DNA of 64,000 nucleotides, from the NCBI RefSeq assembly GCF_037392515.1, contig NC_090288.1, forward strand, positions 60,683,673 to 60,747,672, written 5' to 3'. The position numbers were made by a program, and so were the translations under genes. Positions within the stretch are counted from its first letter, which is position 1; each line of letters opens with the position of its first letter. Source of the stretch: Haliotis asinina. Its lineage: Eukaryota > Mollusca > Gastropoda > Lepetellida > Haliotidae. Shown here piece after piece: positions 10,288 through 22,800 of this stretch. Under the pieces are notes generated by a model. The model ran no database searches. It saw only the letters and a program-made list of their open reading frames with translations, and was not told the DNA's origin.

Positions 10288-11255
10288 CTATTTTCCATCA
10301 ACTTCTAAAATGCCAATCAAACAGGGTTCTGTAGGGTTTATTTACTAAACTAAAGCTTTGTAGGAGCAGTACAGGGAAGTGGTCCCGAACCACCATTCTG
10401 TATACGACTATCGTACGTTTGTCAAGCGCTATTGTGTGCTTGCCTGTCATTCACATTGTACACCCTTGATATTTTTAGCCCTTTATTGTTTTTGTAAAAA
10501 AAGCCTTTGTGAACAATAGCTCTACTGCAGTATTACATTGCTTATATTTCTACATAGCCTATTATGTTACAGTTTATTCTTAACAAAAGGAATACATCAT
10601 AGTGCATATAGTGCATCTTGTTTGTGACAAAGCTTGTCAAGCACAACTGTTGATTCTGAGATACCTTCAGCATTTACAGATTCAGTGTAACCGGAAAGGA
10701 GGTATATGATACGATGAAGACCTTACCAGCAAAAATGTCTAGTGAACCTGATAGCGATTACAGCGATTGTGTACGTCTATAACAGAGCCTCATTGTTGTT
10801 TGCATAATATGTGAGTCTGACTGAAAACGTGAATAAACGGGTAATGTTACACCTACTTTGAAACAGGGAGACTGTATATAGAGGGAGAAGAAACTCCCCG
10901 GAAAGCCCCTCAACGTATGTCTCGGGTCGTTACGAAACCAGTGTAGCCAATATGGTGGCAGCGTAGTATGTAAGATTGAGCCCGGTTTATGTTCAACAGC
11001 TGATTAAATTCGCTGAGCGTTGTAAGAAATGAAATCCTACATGTAGAAAACAGGTTCACTATTTTGTCACTTCAGTTTAAGTCAAATAATTTGGTATTAG
11101 TGTCCGTATTAGGACAGTAGATTTGTAGTCAAGTTTCACGTCGGTATGTTATAGCTCACTGACTTGTATTCCCGATTTACCGCGAAGATAGACTAAATTG
11201 TGCCGATAAAAACTTCTCTCACACATTCGTGTAATTTTTAGAAGGGAAACACACC
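10288..11255. other. No gene seen
   Basis: About 970 bp of AT-rich sequence without a supported gene or recognisable repeat. Confidence 0.5.
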
Positions 11256-12124
11256 TTTTGTCGAAAGGTGTTTTCAAGTAATAGTGATAGTTTTGTGACT
11301 TAAAAAAGTGTTAGGGTGTAACTGAGGTGTGTGAAAAATCTGATCTGATCTGTTCTCATCCACCATTGAAATGCTATAAGCCGTTGTTTGAGTATTCCTA
11401 GATATTTCCTCCAAAACATCTTTCATATATACCTTTAATTCACACAGGGGAATACACTATCAGGTGATAGTGATTGTTTTATAATCTCAAAAAGAATGTT
11501 AGAGTGTATTTGAGGTGTGAAAAATGTGACATATCACTTATCTGATCTGATCTGCCATTGAAATGCTACACGCTGTTTTTTTATTGTTTCTAGATATTAC
11601 TTCAAAAACATCTTTCACATATACCTTTAATTCACACAAGGGGAATATACCATCAGGTGAAATGTGTTTGCAAGTAACAGTGATAGTTTCATAATCTAAA
11701 ACAAAATGTTAGGGTGTATTTGAAGTGTGTGAAAAATATGACATATCGCCGGTCTGATCTGATTCGCCATTGATGCTTGAGGGTTATAGATCCATAACTT
11801 CTTTCTTGTTGATCATATTATTTGACAGGTGGAAAGGTGTTGAGAGCGCTTTGTGACAGTTTTACACTTTCTGTTTTTGAGGGGTGTGACAGTGTGTTTG
11901 CAAGTAACAGTGATAGTTTCATAATCTAAAACAAAATGTTAGGGTGTATTTGAAGTGTGTGAAAAATATGACATATCGCCGGTCTGATCTGATTCGCCAT
12001 TGATGCTTGAGGGTTATAGATCCATAACTTCTTTCTTGTTGATCATATTATTTGACAGGTGGAAAGGTGTTGAGAGCGCTTTGTGACAGTTTTACACTTT
12101 CTGTTTTTGAGGGGTGTGACAGTG
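11256..12124. repeat. Tandem array of about 200-230-bp units, the last two identical
   Basis: Each unit contains AGTGATAGTTT...AATGTTAGGGTGTA...GTGTGAAAAAT and (T)CTGATCTGAT...CCATTGA. Diverged units start near 11270 and 11460. The final two, 11663-11892 and 11893-12122, appear identical over 230 bp, which points to a very recent duplication. Confidence 0.85.
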
Positions 12125-12487
12125 TCAGTTAACATTTTGTTAATGTCCATTCAATTCCCCACATGCAATAAGATTTTTGAATTAATTATTAATATAAACA
12201 AAAATGTCTCAAAGTAGATTTTTTAAAAGGACAGCTGATGTTGGCACGTGTTCTCTCGATACTTTTGCGTTCTTTACGCGGTGTATCATTTATTCCTTCA
12301 TTCATTCACATATGTACTTATTTCTTTTTATTCTTTTTCTTTATTTCTTTCATTCATTCACATAATTCTTACTCTTAATTCCTACTATAATTCACTGATT
12401 AATTTACTGTAAAATTCCGACTGATAAAATAAACTGGCTGAAGTTCTGTTAAACCAGGGAGTCTATATACAGTGTTGTAGATTATCC
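12125..12487. other. No gene seen; CATTCATT-rich stretch
   Basis: AT-rich, with short imperfect TTCATTCATT/TTTCTTTATT runs near 12293-12360. Nothing coding. Confidence 0.5.
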
Positions 12488-13036
12488 TTGTTTGCCGTGG
12501 GTTGCGCCCTGTGTCGGTGGAGGACGGTAGTCTGGTGGTTGAAGGCTATAGGAGCCTGGAACCGTGTGCCTTTTGCTCAACGCGCCACTTTGGCGTTTAC
12601 TTCACCTAGACCGGTGGTAGAATCGGCCCGATTCTATCAATCGGCTGGTCACGCCATGCCCTGTGCATAGCAATTATGTTTTGCACACTTATCTTATTCG
12701 GTATTGGTCATCTTGATTTCTAGTATACAAATGATTGCAAAATATATTTGCCTGGAGTCCAGGCACCCTTGAACGGCCACCTCCTCGTGTTGGGTGCTGG
12801 GTAACGCTGAGAGCCGTTCACCCCCGTTGTGGACCCGGGGGGATATTTGATCTACCAACCCGTTTGCCGTGGGTTGCGGCCCTGTGTCGGTCCAGGAAGG
12901 GATCCTGGTGGTTGAGGGCAAGGGGGCAGGACCATTGTTCCTATTGCTCAACACACCACTTTGGCCCTGACTTCACCTAGACGGGTGGTTGAATGGGCCC
13001 GATTCAATCAATCGGCTGGGCATGTAAGCCCTGTAC
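12488..13036 (+). repeat. Two copies of a 180-bp repeat with a 190-bp spacer
   Basis: The copy at about 12493-12668 (TTTGCCGTGGGTTGCGCCCT ... ATCAATCGGCTGGTCA...CCCTGTGCA) recurs at about 12862-13038 with roughly 85% similarity by eye. Between them is GC-rich sequence with an inverted pair, CCTGGAGTCCAGG. Several frames are open on both strands but show no protein family. It looks like a dispersed repeat rather than a gene. Confidence 0.7.
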
Positions 13037-13089
13037 ATGTACATTTTGCTGCATAAATGTTTAGAAATTATTTAAGACTTTTGTCAGCT

Positions 13090-14633
13090 GTCATGGTCTC
13101 ATGATGATACATCTATTTTGTGATTGTATAACTCCAATTTACAAAATCCACTTTATGAGGATTTGTACGACAAGAAGTCTTCTCTTGTTCCGTCCGTCTC
13201 TAGGGCACAGAATTAAACTCTTTCATTCTTCGGTCGGTATTGAGCTGGAAAACATGGCTCCACCCCGTCTTCTTTCTTCTCCTCCTTGGCAGTTGGTTAG
13301 GCCACAAGTTTACCTAACATTAACTTCATTTTAAAAAAATCAGAAACTACAATATAAACAAGAATATAATCATTTAAAAACTAAATATAACAACTACAAT
13401 GGTTCTAAGGACGGTGGTGCAGTAGCTTGTGCCACTGGATCGAGAACAATATCTTCTAGAATTCCAGATAACAGCTCTATTTTTACTGCAGAAGCAAACG
13501 CCATATTAACAGCTCTTAAATATATTCAAAGACACCCTAAACATAAACGGTATATAATTTTTCCAACTCTCTTTCTTGCCTTCAGGCTATTAAAAATTTT
13601 ATCTTGTAAACATCCACTTTTAATAGAAATTATTGAACTGTATAATGATCTTGCTACTGGCAAGTACGACATTGTCTTTTGTTGCTTACCCAGACACGTA
13701 GGCATTTCTGTTAACATGATGGCCGATCTTGTTGTCAAGGCAGCACTCAACAAATCTGTGACACCACTTCTTATTCCATACTCTGATTACAAAGCTAGCA
13801 TTAGAACTTACATCCGTGATCTGATGCAGAAGAAGTGGGACACCCAGGTAGGTGTAAATAAATTACATGAAATAAAACCTTTTATTGGTTACACCTACTT
13901 GGGTTGTCAGTCTAGATATGAAGAGGTTATTTACGACGATGTCGTATTGGCCACACAAGATATACACATAAATATTTGCTAAAGGTGAGGATCCTCCGTT
14001 TTGTATTAGATTTGTTATCAGAATTGTAAATAATTATATATTGTATTACTGGTAGTCTAGATTAATAACTGAGATTGTTAGTGGCTGTGCCCTCGAGGGG
14101 GTGGTGGTAGTGGTGGTAGTGGTGGTGGTGGGTGGGGGGGTGGGGGGTGGAGGGAGGGGTGGTGGTGGTGTGAAGTAATGTAAAATTATTGTCCTCCTGA
14201 GATGGTACGTAAGTCCAAAATATTCTATGTAAATATAGTACGACCAAACTTTTAATCGTAGTATATTTGTAGTTTTTAATAATGGCTAAATTTCAGTATA
14301 ATCGCCAGTGGCTGAGGGGATGGTGTAAATCCATCTGGGGCCCATACAGGTAGCAAAGGTACTGTAAGTCCCCATGGTCCCTAGTATGGTGATCTGCCTT
14401 CAGTTGTTGGCGATCTACAGCCCGTATTTTATATTGGATTGTCCAAATAGTGGTATTTGTTTTAAGTCTCCATACCAGTTTTATTTGTAACGGTGATGTT
14501 CTAGTTGTTTTACTGCCTTTTGATGACAGGTTTTTATAATGTATACATATTTCATTTTAGTATCAAAATCTTCTGGTCAGGATATGTTGGAAATATTGCC
14601 GATGTGACGTTAAATATTAAGTCACTCACTCAC
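13090..14633 (+). mobile_element. RNase H-type LINE, 3' half (ORF2 C-terminus, RNase H, 3'-UTR)
   Basis: Frames near 13140-13330 give the connection region (LFHSSVGIELENMAPPRLLS, SPPWQLVRPQVYLTLTSF). The RNase H domain follows: GSKDGGAVACATGSRTISSR near 13400, then SIFTAEANAILTALKYIQ near 13475, with the D, E and following residues of the RNase H active site partly visible, and NMMADLVVKAALNKSVTP near 13715. Stops and a frameshift near 13560 break it. The 3'-UTR runs from 13990 to the family terminus GCCGATGTGACGTTAAATAT and TCACTCACTCAC at 14633. A G-rich GGT/GGTGG stretch (14095-14165) lies within it. The RNase H suggests the I/Nimb group. Confidence 0.8.
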
Positions 14634-14868
14634 TAGAGTCTTTTCCAGAAGGCGGTGGCTCATTGGCCAGTCTGGCATTATTGACCTCCGGGTTCTATTT
14701 GTCATCAGGTAAATGTCTAGGGCGGAACCAGCCTTACGTCCACTCTGTTTGACTATTGTAGCAACCTGTGTCTCTTTTACTGGAGTATAGCATCCCTGTA
14801 ACCCTGTTGCTTGTAGTTGACACTCAATGGTGGGCGGGCAACAGGGATGTTGAATCATTTTCCTTATC

Positions 14869-15655
14869 ATGGCAACCTTACAATACACTGGTTCACGATC
14901 GAAAAGTAAAAGAAGGCATCTAGATACAGAAATCATTTCATCTGATGATGAAAGTGTCTCACAAGATTATGACGACTCATGGCCACGGTTTCTGGTGGTC
15001 GATGGAATTAATGGTACATCCCTTTTTGTTGTTTCTAAGGCTGTTGAAGAGGTTTGTGGAGACGTTAAGAACGCATCACGTTTACGAAATGGATCCCTGA
15101 TAGTTGAATGTCCAAGGCGTCAACAGTCTATCAGTCTACTCAAAACAAGCCATTTTGGAACCACTGAAATTTCTGTCTCGGTACACAGATATCTAAATTG
15201 TTGTTGAGGTGTAATCCGTGGTCGTGCTAGATGTCTCTCTGACATGTCCGAGGATGAGATAGCGCTAGAGCTGAAGTCTCAAGGAGTGACATCTGTGAAG
15301 AGATTAACTATGAAGCAGCAAGAGAAACGACCACCCATCTCCTTACATTTGCCTTACCAAAAGTACCACCATCAATTAGGACTGCTTATTTCAACATTGG
15401 TGTGGATGGTTATATACCGACTCCACTCCGTTGTTATAACTGTCAGAAGTTTGGACATGACAGGTCCTGCAATAAATCTCCAATATGCCGTCGTTGCAGT
15501 AAAACTCATGAAGGTATGGATACTTGTACAGATGATATCAGCTGTATTAACTGCAACAGTGACCACTTTCCTTCTTCAAAATCCTGTCAATTCTTTCAGA
15601 AGCAATTCCAGAATATCAAACAAAAGTATTGTAACGGTGTAGCTACATTTTAATT
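14869..15655 (+). pseudogene. LINE ORF1 (gag-like, CCHC zinc knuckles), interrupted
   Basis: A 112-codon frame from 14869 has an acidic, Ser-rich N-terminus followed by WPRFLVVDGINGTSLFVVSK, typical of ORF1 of I/jockey-type LINEs. After a frameshift near 15207, one frame gives SEDEIALELKSQGVTSVKRL, and another (15402 on) gives TPLRCYNCQKFGHDRSCNKS with further Cys pairs at PICRRCSKTH and ISCINCNSDHFPSSKSCQFF, that is three zinc knuckles. The reading is cut at about 15640 by roughly 0.9 kb of foreign sequence and resumes at 16545. Confidence 0.8.
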
Positions 15656-16544
15656 GAAAATGGCGGCAGTTGAGTGTTTAAGTGATTAGTGCGCTCGGGA
15701 AATTGTGTTTCGACCGCATTATTTATTGCTTACACCCACCTTTTGCTTATGTCAATTTGTAGCCCACTTTTCATAGCACCGTTACATTATTGTTAGTGTT
15801 AAGTAAGTTTTCGATACACTGAGAGTTTAGCGTTTTCTCAGTTCGTTACTACGGAAGTAGTAAAAAATAACTACTTTATAATTAAATATCTCTTTTGCAC
15901 GTAGGAGTTGGTAATATCGTATCATAAAGTTAGATAGGTTAGTTTCAGATCTTTCCCTGCACATATGATGAGAGATGTTACCCTTAATGCGTACAGGCAT
16001 GAGAAGGCAATTAGAGTATTTTAGAAACAAACGACGTGAATCTGGACTGGCGACTATAGGTTGTTTTCTCTGACGTCCGCTTCGGTCATATTTAAGCGAA
16101 AGGACCAAGATAGTACGGGGTCAGTAGGTCATAAGCATGTAAACAACACACACGTCAGTCAAATTGGATACCTAGTGGAATATACATTGGACACTTTGGG
16201 AAACTTACACTCTGGAAATGGAACAGTCGCCTTTTAAACAGAGTGAGTACCTTCTCTAGTGTTGCTGAGTTGGGGGAAGTGCGACTGCCAAGTGTCAATC
16301 TGAGCATACTGAAGTTTTATATTACTGACCTTTAGCCTTCGAAAGCTTAGAGTTGGTCTGCATAATAAGTAGTGTACTGTGTACTGCCTAGTGCCAGTCA
16401 AAGCATACTGTAGTTTTCAGTCACTGACCTTTACATTTGAAAACGTGGAATGTGCCTGCATAATAGTTAGTCTATCATTAAATAGTGATAGCCTGATAGT
16501 TGCCTCGTTAAACCGCATTTATTCATGACTGGTCGAATGATGTG
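15656..16544. other. About 0.9-kb insertion inside LINE ORF1, class unknown
   Basis: Sequence that is neither ORF1 nor ORF2 separates the zinc-knuckle part from the ORF1 C-terminus. Short AAAAGT words flank it (near 15623 and 16573) and might be a target duplication. No terminal repeats or coding frames were convincing. An internal pair of similar sentences near 16315 and 16425 (CATACTG.AGTTTT.....CACTGACCTTTA) shows a small local duplication. Confidence 0.5.
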
Positions 16545-16774
16545 GAAGTGGACAATGGAAAAATCACAGTGTAAAAGTTACTAACGAAGAACAGAAACAA
16601 TCAAAGAAGAAAGAATCTAGGACCATCAAACATGTAGAGGTGCCTTCCCCATTCCCATCCCCTGTAGTGGTTCATAACAATTTTGAACCTCTAGACATGG
16701 AAGTCACTCCATCTCCGACAAATCAGCGGAGAGGATCTTCCTCAAGATCACGATCTCCAGTTCAGCCTCCATGA
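16545..16774 (+). pseudogene. LINE ORF1 C-terminal remainder
   Basis: The frame VTNEEQKQSKKKESRTIKHV...NNFEPLDMEVTPSPTNQRRG...SRSRSPVQPP ends at a TGA that overlaps the ORF2 start as ATGA (16771-16774). The basic, Ser/Pro-rich tail is typical of LINE ORF1 proteins. The overlap supports translation of ORF2 by termination-reinitiation in the parent element. Confidence 0.7.
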
Positions 16775-18335
16775 GCTGTTCTTTCAATATCCTTCAGTGG
16801 AACTGTAGAGGCCTTAAAAGCGATTTCAATTATTTGCAACTATTAATTCAAGTCTTCAAGCCATCAGCATTATGTTTGCAAGAAACCTATCTAAAACCCA
16901 CGGATAACTTTGATATCAGACAATATGATTCATACAACTGTTTCCCACCTCCAGGTAATAATGCAGCTGGGGGATTTTGTTGAAGCAGGGAACTATCCAC
17001 AATCTTGTTCATCTCAATACCCCTCTTCAGGCAGTTGCTGTCCGTGTTACTCTGCATGTTGGTGTTACCTTGTGTTCATTGTATATTCCACCATCATCGA
17101 CTCTGGAGCAATCTGATCTTAGGAGCCTTTATGACCAACTCCCAAACATTTGCATTATCATGAGAGACCTAAATGGTCATAACCCACTTTGGGGTAACAC
17201 CAACGGGAAAGGCAAGATTCTTGAGGATTTCTTCACTAATACTGATTTATGCATTTTCAATGATAATTCTCACACATATGTTCATCCTGCGACTGGTCCA
17301 TACTCCTCTCTTGACCTATTTGTTGCTCTTTCCTGTTTATACAATGAATTTGAATGGTCAGTCGACGATGATCTTTGTGGTAGGGACCATTTTCCCACTA
17401 TACCTTTGGCCATAAACCCCAGTGTCGTCTAGATGGAACTGTAACAAGATAGATTGGTCTTTATTCGAGACCTTATGCACTAACAGATTAAAACCAGAAT
17501 TCTTTCTCAATGTGTCTGATCCTATTCAGATGTTTTCTGATGAACTAAACATGATTGCCGATGATTGTATTCCCAAGTCCTCTATGGTTCCACATATTCG
17601 GAAGCCATGGTTTACTAGTGATTGCAAACAAGCTAGAAGGGCTAGGAAAAAGGCGGAAAAATATTTCCGTCGGCATCCAACCGTCCATAACTTAAACCAG
17701 TTACAAATTTCAAACGCCAAGGCTCGTCGTACATTCAAACAAAGTAAACGACAGTCAAATTATGATTCTAAAATTAATTCACGAACACCAATTTCTAAAG
17801 TATGGAATATAGTGAAGAAGATAAAAGATAAAGGTTCCAAAAGTAGGGTGACACTCTTTTAACTGAAAAAGCTGATATTGCTAATAAACTAGGTGAAACG
17901 TTAACTAAAAATTCCTCCTCATCCAGTTATTCACCGACCTTTCAGAAATTTTAAAAAATCATCAAGATAAAAAAGAATATTAATTTTAATTCTGATATTA
18001 GAGAGGATTATAATGAACTATCTTCTGTTCATGAGCTCAATGCTGCTCTTGGGCAAGCTCATGACACTGCTTCAGGAACCGATAATATTCATTATCAGCT
18101 CCTTAAACATCTCCCTGAATCGTGTTTAGAAAAATTATTGAATATCTTTGACAGTATCTGGACTTGTGGTAATTTCCCACCATCATGGCGCAATGCCATA
18201 ATCATTCCTATTCCTAAACCTGGCCGGGATCATACGGATCCATCTAAGTACAGACCAGTTTATTTAACTAGTTAATAATCGTCTAGTCTGGTACCTTGAA
18301 ACCAACAACTTCATCACTGACATTCAATGTGCAGT
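16771..18335 (+). pseudogene. LINE ORF2: endonuclease and start of RT, broken
   Basis: ORF2 starts at the ATGA overlap with MSCSFNILQWNCRGLKSDFN, the N-terminus of an APE endonuclease. LQET follows near 16880. After a frameshift, CIIMRDLNGHNPLWGNTNGK (the GDFNAH-like motif, with R for the usual G) and SSLDLF lie near 17150-17310. GRDHFP follows near 17380. The RT-preceding linker occupies 17422-18250 with GTDNIHYQLLKHLPESCLEK (NK/GxDxI), FPPSWRNAIIIPIPKPGRD and SKYRPV. After another frameshift, NNRLVWYLETNNFITDIQCA ends near 18335. The catalytic FADD region is missing. Confidence 0.8.
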
Positions 18336-18402
18336 CTAAGTAAACTTATCCTCAGTACTTTTCGTTACATTCCACCACTGAGTCTAACAAAACCTTATGG
18401 GA

Positions 18403-18682
18403 GGTCGTGTCAGGTAACCTTTTAGATTGACCAATCAGAACATAGCTTACCAAATCGCGAAAGTGCACATTCACACATACCTATTTCATTTTGTATCTCG
18501 AAAAGGTTCGTACCCGAACGATTCCGAATGCTATTTAGCATACGCTCGCTTCCGGGTGATGCACACGACGTACGTACAACCATGACAAGGTAAACAGTCG
18601 CCGAAAATGGTGTTTTTGGCAATATTCAACGATGTTATCTTGGGGAAATATTAGCTATTGGTAACCCTGTCAAGAGAACCCC
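18403..18682. mobile_element. Possible 280-bp MITE nested in the LINE
   Basis: Between RT sequence that stops near 18335 and ORF2 C-terminal sequence that restarts near 18700 lies unrelated DNA with loosely inverted ends: TGTCAGGTAACC near 18407 and GGTAACCCTGTCAAG near 18660. The ends and size fit a MITE, but the match is imperfect and no target duplication was confirmed. Confidence 0.35.
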
Positions 18683-18689
18683 CAAAGCG

Positions 18690-19402
18690 TATATACTGCT
18701 GGTCAAATAACTGTGTTATGAGCATATCCTGCTTGACTGTGTTGAATTCTCCATCACAAGGGATAAATATTTCAATGTCAAAACTGGTAAGGATCTTTTT
18801 ACCACTGTTTGTTCTCATTTAATTATTGTTTTCTTACAAGGAATTGACTTCATTATTGATTAATGAATGCTGTAGACAGATGTATTTTAATGATTGGTGG
18901 TATAAATTAGCAACTGGTATTGTTAGTGGCGGTATCCTCAAAGGGGGTTAAAGTATCGTAAAATTATTGTGCTTCTGAGAGGGTACGTAAGTCCCAAAAC
19001 GTTCTCAGTTTACTTTTTGCTTACCCAGTTTTAAACGTAGTATATTTGCTCTTTTAAAATGTGGCTAAACATTCGTACAATAGCCAGCGGCTGAAGGGAT
19101 GGTGTAAATCCAACTAGGCTCCATGCAGGTAGCAAAGGTACTGTAAGTCCCCATGGTCCCTGGTATGATGATCTACTTTCAGTTGTTGACGGTCTTTTTA
19201 TGTTGATTTTTATGTTGTATTGTCCTCTATAGTTAAATTGGTTTAGATTTAATTACTAATTTTAATATCTGTCTGTGATAGTCTAGTTGCTTTACTGTCC
19301 TTCGTTGACAGATTTTCTACCATTCTCTATTATGTATTACATTAATGGTTCTCGTCACGATATGTCTGAAACATTGCCGATGTGACTCACTCACTCACTT
19401 CT
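18690..19402 (+). mobile_element. RNase H-type LINE: ORF2 C-terminus and 3'-UTR
   Basis: A short frame near 18715-18860 gives EHILLDCVEFSITRDKYFNV and DLFTTVCSHLIIVFLQGIDF, a C-terminal Cys/His segment. It is followed by the LINE 3'-UTR (GAAGGGATGGTGTAAATCCA near 19092) and the family terminus ending in CACTCACTCACT. Probably the 3' end of the element that begins at 14869. Confidence 0.75.
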
Positions 19403-21334
19403 GCTTCCTTATAATTTCTATTTCCGTTGGGGGATCCTTAAAATCTATAGTGCATATGAAAGCCCATTCCAATTCGCTTCAAGGCTATGTGTAACATGCC
19501 CATGTGCACGGGCATGTCAAGCTGCAAACGTATCATGCCGCATGGCCTGTGCGTCGCCAACACTATCAGCGCATGTTTCGTTGGCTAATAATTTCTTATC
19601 ATATGTCTACATGCCTGATGCGATTTCTAATATCTTATATTCATTTGAAAGCGAATTACAATGCGCTTCTGACGGTGTATGGCATGAACGTGTCTGACGT
19701 TGAGCAGAATGCAGAATTACATGCAAAATTTCGTTGCTCCATCTTTTCAATTAAAGTGTTTATGAACTTTTTAAAATGTGTACTACCCTCAGGTGAAAGT
19801 TTAAGTTTCCAACATATTGACGTAGTTTTCTGTATAAGGGAAACCCGAGCCAGCTTGGCTACTGCTCGGAAATGCCTAGGTTCCCCGGGCACGGCGATGA
19901 GACGGGCACGGCGATGCGGAAATTGCGACGCTGTCCTCTACGTCTGCCCATGGAGGTTGGAAAGATGGAAGTCCCAAGGTTGTGCATAGGGGGATAATTC
20001 CGACCTCCACCATGATCGAGCACTTGGTTGACATGGTGGTTAGCGTGGGTAACGGCGCGCGACGTTGCTCATACTCTTCATCATTCGTTCTACCGAAGAC
20101 GCTCGATCTACAAGAGCCAAAAGATAGGGATCCCACTTCGGATACATAGATGTACCATCAGAGAAAAATTATTCATTATTTTTAAAATTACATTTTGTGA
20201 CGTTTCTTTATTGACTCAGTATATATTTGAAAACGATGGTTGACATCCCTTTGTCATGTTTGCTCATGTTTGCTCATGATCTTTTATTTCAAAACCCGCA
20301 AAACTAATGCAAATTAGGCGGCCATAATGATACGTACAGTTCAAATGTTGGCAATATGGGCCACAATGTGCTCCCTCACACGATTAAATTTGGGTAATAC
20401 TTTACCTCCGTGTAGTGTTCGTAATATTCGCGAGTCAAGCTTGGTTAATCAAGTGAACATTACATTGGAGTGAAATCACTTTTTTAAATGGCCGAGAACC
20501 CATGTCGTCACGACACTGTTATTGAAATCACCGTACCTTGACAGCTCAGTTGTCGCATCCACTGCCTCCAGTAGGTCATCTTTCACGTAAGGAAGAAGGG
20601 GAAGTTCAGCACCTCTTCATGTCCAGTCATACAACTGTATCCAGGTAGGTGTCATTTAGAGGTACTTTAAAATGTACGTGGAATTGCCAGCAATGCGTTC
20701 GCTGCTTTGTGATATCTGTTTTCTACATATTTAATTGTTAGGTGCTGATCTCAGAATTTGCCTAGAAAGTGTGACCATTTTTTAATTCGCCGTGTAAAAA
20801 GTGACTGGGTATCATAGCATCTTTACATTTGCTTAGAACGTTTGCCAGTTATGTGGTTTGATTGGTTTGCCTTTTAGAAAGTGACTGGGTATCATACCAT
20901 TCTTGAAGACAACGCTCACTGGTTTATCGCTTGAGAGAGTGAATTTCCAATTTATTGCTCCATTTATCTACTCCCCTCGTGGCTGACTGAGCTTTCATTT
21001 TCCATTCTTGGTATACGGCACAGACATTTACACCATCTTTACTCTGTGCGTCTGTAATTATTGCTCCCTCAGCTGGCAGATGTTTGAAGTGAGCAAGATA
21101 GGCCGATAAGACCTAGTTGGTCTTCCTCTTTCCTTGTTCCGTGAGAAGGGCAGTTATAGTCCCGTATTCATGTTTCTGAGACTTTTGTTCATTTGCCCTC
21201 ACGTGACGCTTATGGCGTGACGTGACGCCATTTGCAATCCACTGTAACAAAAGCCCATGCTTGTTTATAAATGTGTGTTCCTGCAGCCTTAAGGCATTCC
21301 CTGTTTTGCATATGTTTCTTCCAACCTCTGAGTT
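19403..21334. other. No gene seen; short internal repeats
   Basis: About 1.9 kb. Near 19440-19700 two segments resemble each other (CATATGAAAGCCCATTCCAATTCGCTTC against TTCATTTGAAAGCGAATTACAATGCGCTTC in part), and AAGTGACTGGGTATCATA occurs near 20800 and 20880. A 161-codon frame at 19504-19989 has no recognisable motif and spans the repeated words, so I do not call it a gene. Confidence 0.45.
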
Positions 21335-21714
21335 TAAGTTAAGTCTACCATTTTTTGATCGTAGTATTCATGTTATTTTAATTTTGACTAGCATTTCGCA
21401 CATTCTCCAGCGCCTGAAGGGATAATGTAAATCCAACTAGGGTCCATGCATGTAGCAAAGGTACTGGTCTCTAGTATGGTGATCTACCAGTTGTTGGCGA
21501 TCTACAGTTTCTTTATATTGTATTGTCTGCTTTAATCATTAGAATGTTTTACATTTTCCATGCTAGTTTTATACCCATATCTGTGATACCCTAGTATTTT
21601 TACTGCCCATCGTAACAGGTTTCATTCTTCAAAATGTTTTCATTTTTCTCAAGTTGTTTTCGTCACGATATGGCTGATATATATGTGACGTTAAATATTA
21701 ACTCATTCACTCTG
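21335..21714 (+). mobile_element. LINE 3'-UTR copy
   Basis: Matches the RNase H-type LINE 3'-UTR, from GATCGTAGTATTC through GGGATAATGTAAATCCAACT to GATATGGCTGATATATATGT and ACGTTAAATATTAACTCATT. A strongly 5'-truncated insertion. Confidence 0.75.
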
Positions 21715-22310
21715 TGTTTAAGTATTTTGGAAACCACTTGAAGAATGCAGGTGACTTTAGCATTGGCTTTTGCTCCCATTTTCCTGGTTGTAAAACGTGG
21801 ACCATTGTCGAGCTGTAAACTTTTAACTAAGTCACTTTGAGCAATTTTATTTGATTTCGTTAATGCCATATGGTAGTGCTATTCATTATGTAAGTGTTGG
21901 ACGATTATGACATTGTGGCCATTCAGAAGGGCTCAGTGGTGTGCTATCATTAGAACTGTGCTATATTTTGACCTAGTTCTGGAAGCCACTACAGGGTATT
22001 GTGACCATATGAGCATTTCCATTATATTAAGACCGAGGGATCTTTTGGCGTCTTGAATGAAATGCTGCATGAAACGCCTGCAGTTATTCCCATTGACAAG
22101 GCCCTAAATACCAGAACTATTATCTAACTATCATTACATAAATTGTATATTCGAAAAGCTTAGTCTTTCTGACATATCGAATAATGTTGTGTATATATTA
22201 TATATTTATCATCTCCTATGTAGGAGATATTAAGGGGATACTACTTAGTACATGCTAAATGTCTTACCCAGGAAACAGCGAGACTAAACCAAAATTTACC
22301 ATAGCCCTAC
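21715..22310. other. No recognisable feature
   Basis: AT-rich, without supported frames or repeats. Confidence 0.5.
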
Positions 22311-22800
22311 TACGCTTCCGTAAATAATGCCAGATACAAGGCTGATACGTTAATTGAGGAAGACAAAATGCCTAAACCACGCAACTATGATTTCAACGTT
22401 TGACTTGACATTCAAACCTAAAGTATCCATTCCTGTTTTGTACTAGATTCCAAAGCTACACAAGAATCTGTACAAAGAGAGATATAGCTGGTCCAGTATA
22501 TTACCAGCAAATCCCTTTCCCTGATGAATCATGATACCTAATACTTACTCGATATTGACAAAGGATTTGCTGATATGGGGTTCAGGACAATTTGTCAAAA
22601 ATGAAAGCAAATCTCATTTCAGGTTTACCGAGAAAACAATATGTGAAATGCTGGACTTCCTCATTGATAACTTCTTTGTGTTGGGGCAACAACCTTGCAG
22701 CCCTCGTTGCGGATGTGCTTCTTCATGCATATGACCCAGAATTGGCAAAATCAAAACACGATACTTCAGGGAGATAAGTGAGACCGCAACAAGTGTTGTT
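22311..22800 (+). pseudogene. Penelope-like element RT fragment
   Basis: Plus-strand frames give IPKLHKNLYKERYSWSS near 22448-22498 (family pattern: PKLHK-PYK-R-I-GSS) and FRFTEKTICEMLDFLIDNFF near 22620-22680 (pattern: E--I-EML-FLIDN-FV). After a small deletion comes NNLAALVADVLLHAYDPE near 22690-22743 (pattern: GTNCAPLLADLFLHAYE). These are hallmark segments of Penelope-type reverse transcriptases. Stops and the lost catalytic motif between FFV and NNLA make it inactive. Confidence 0.8.

Noticed and set aside
19504..19989. 161-codon frame
   Set aside because: Spans internal repeats with no family motif and no promoter or splice support.
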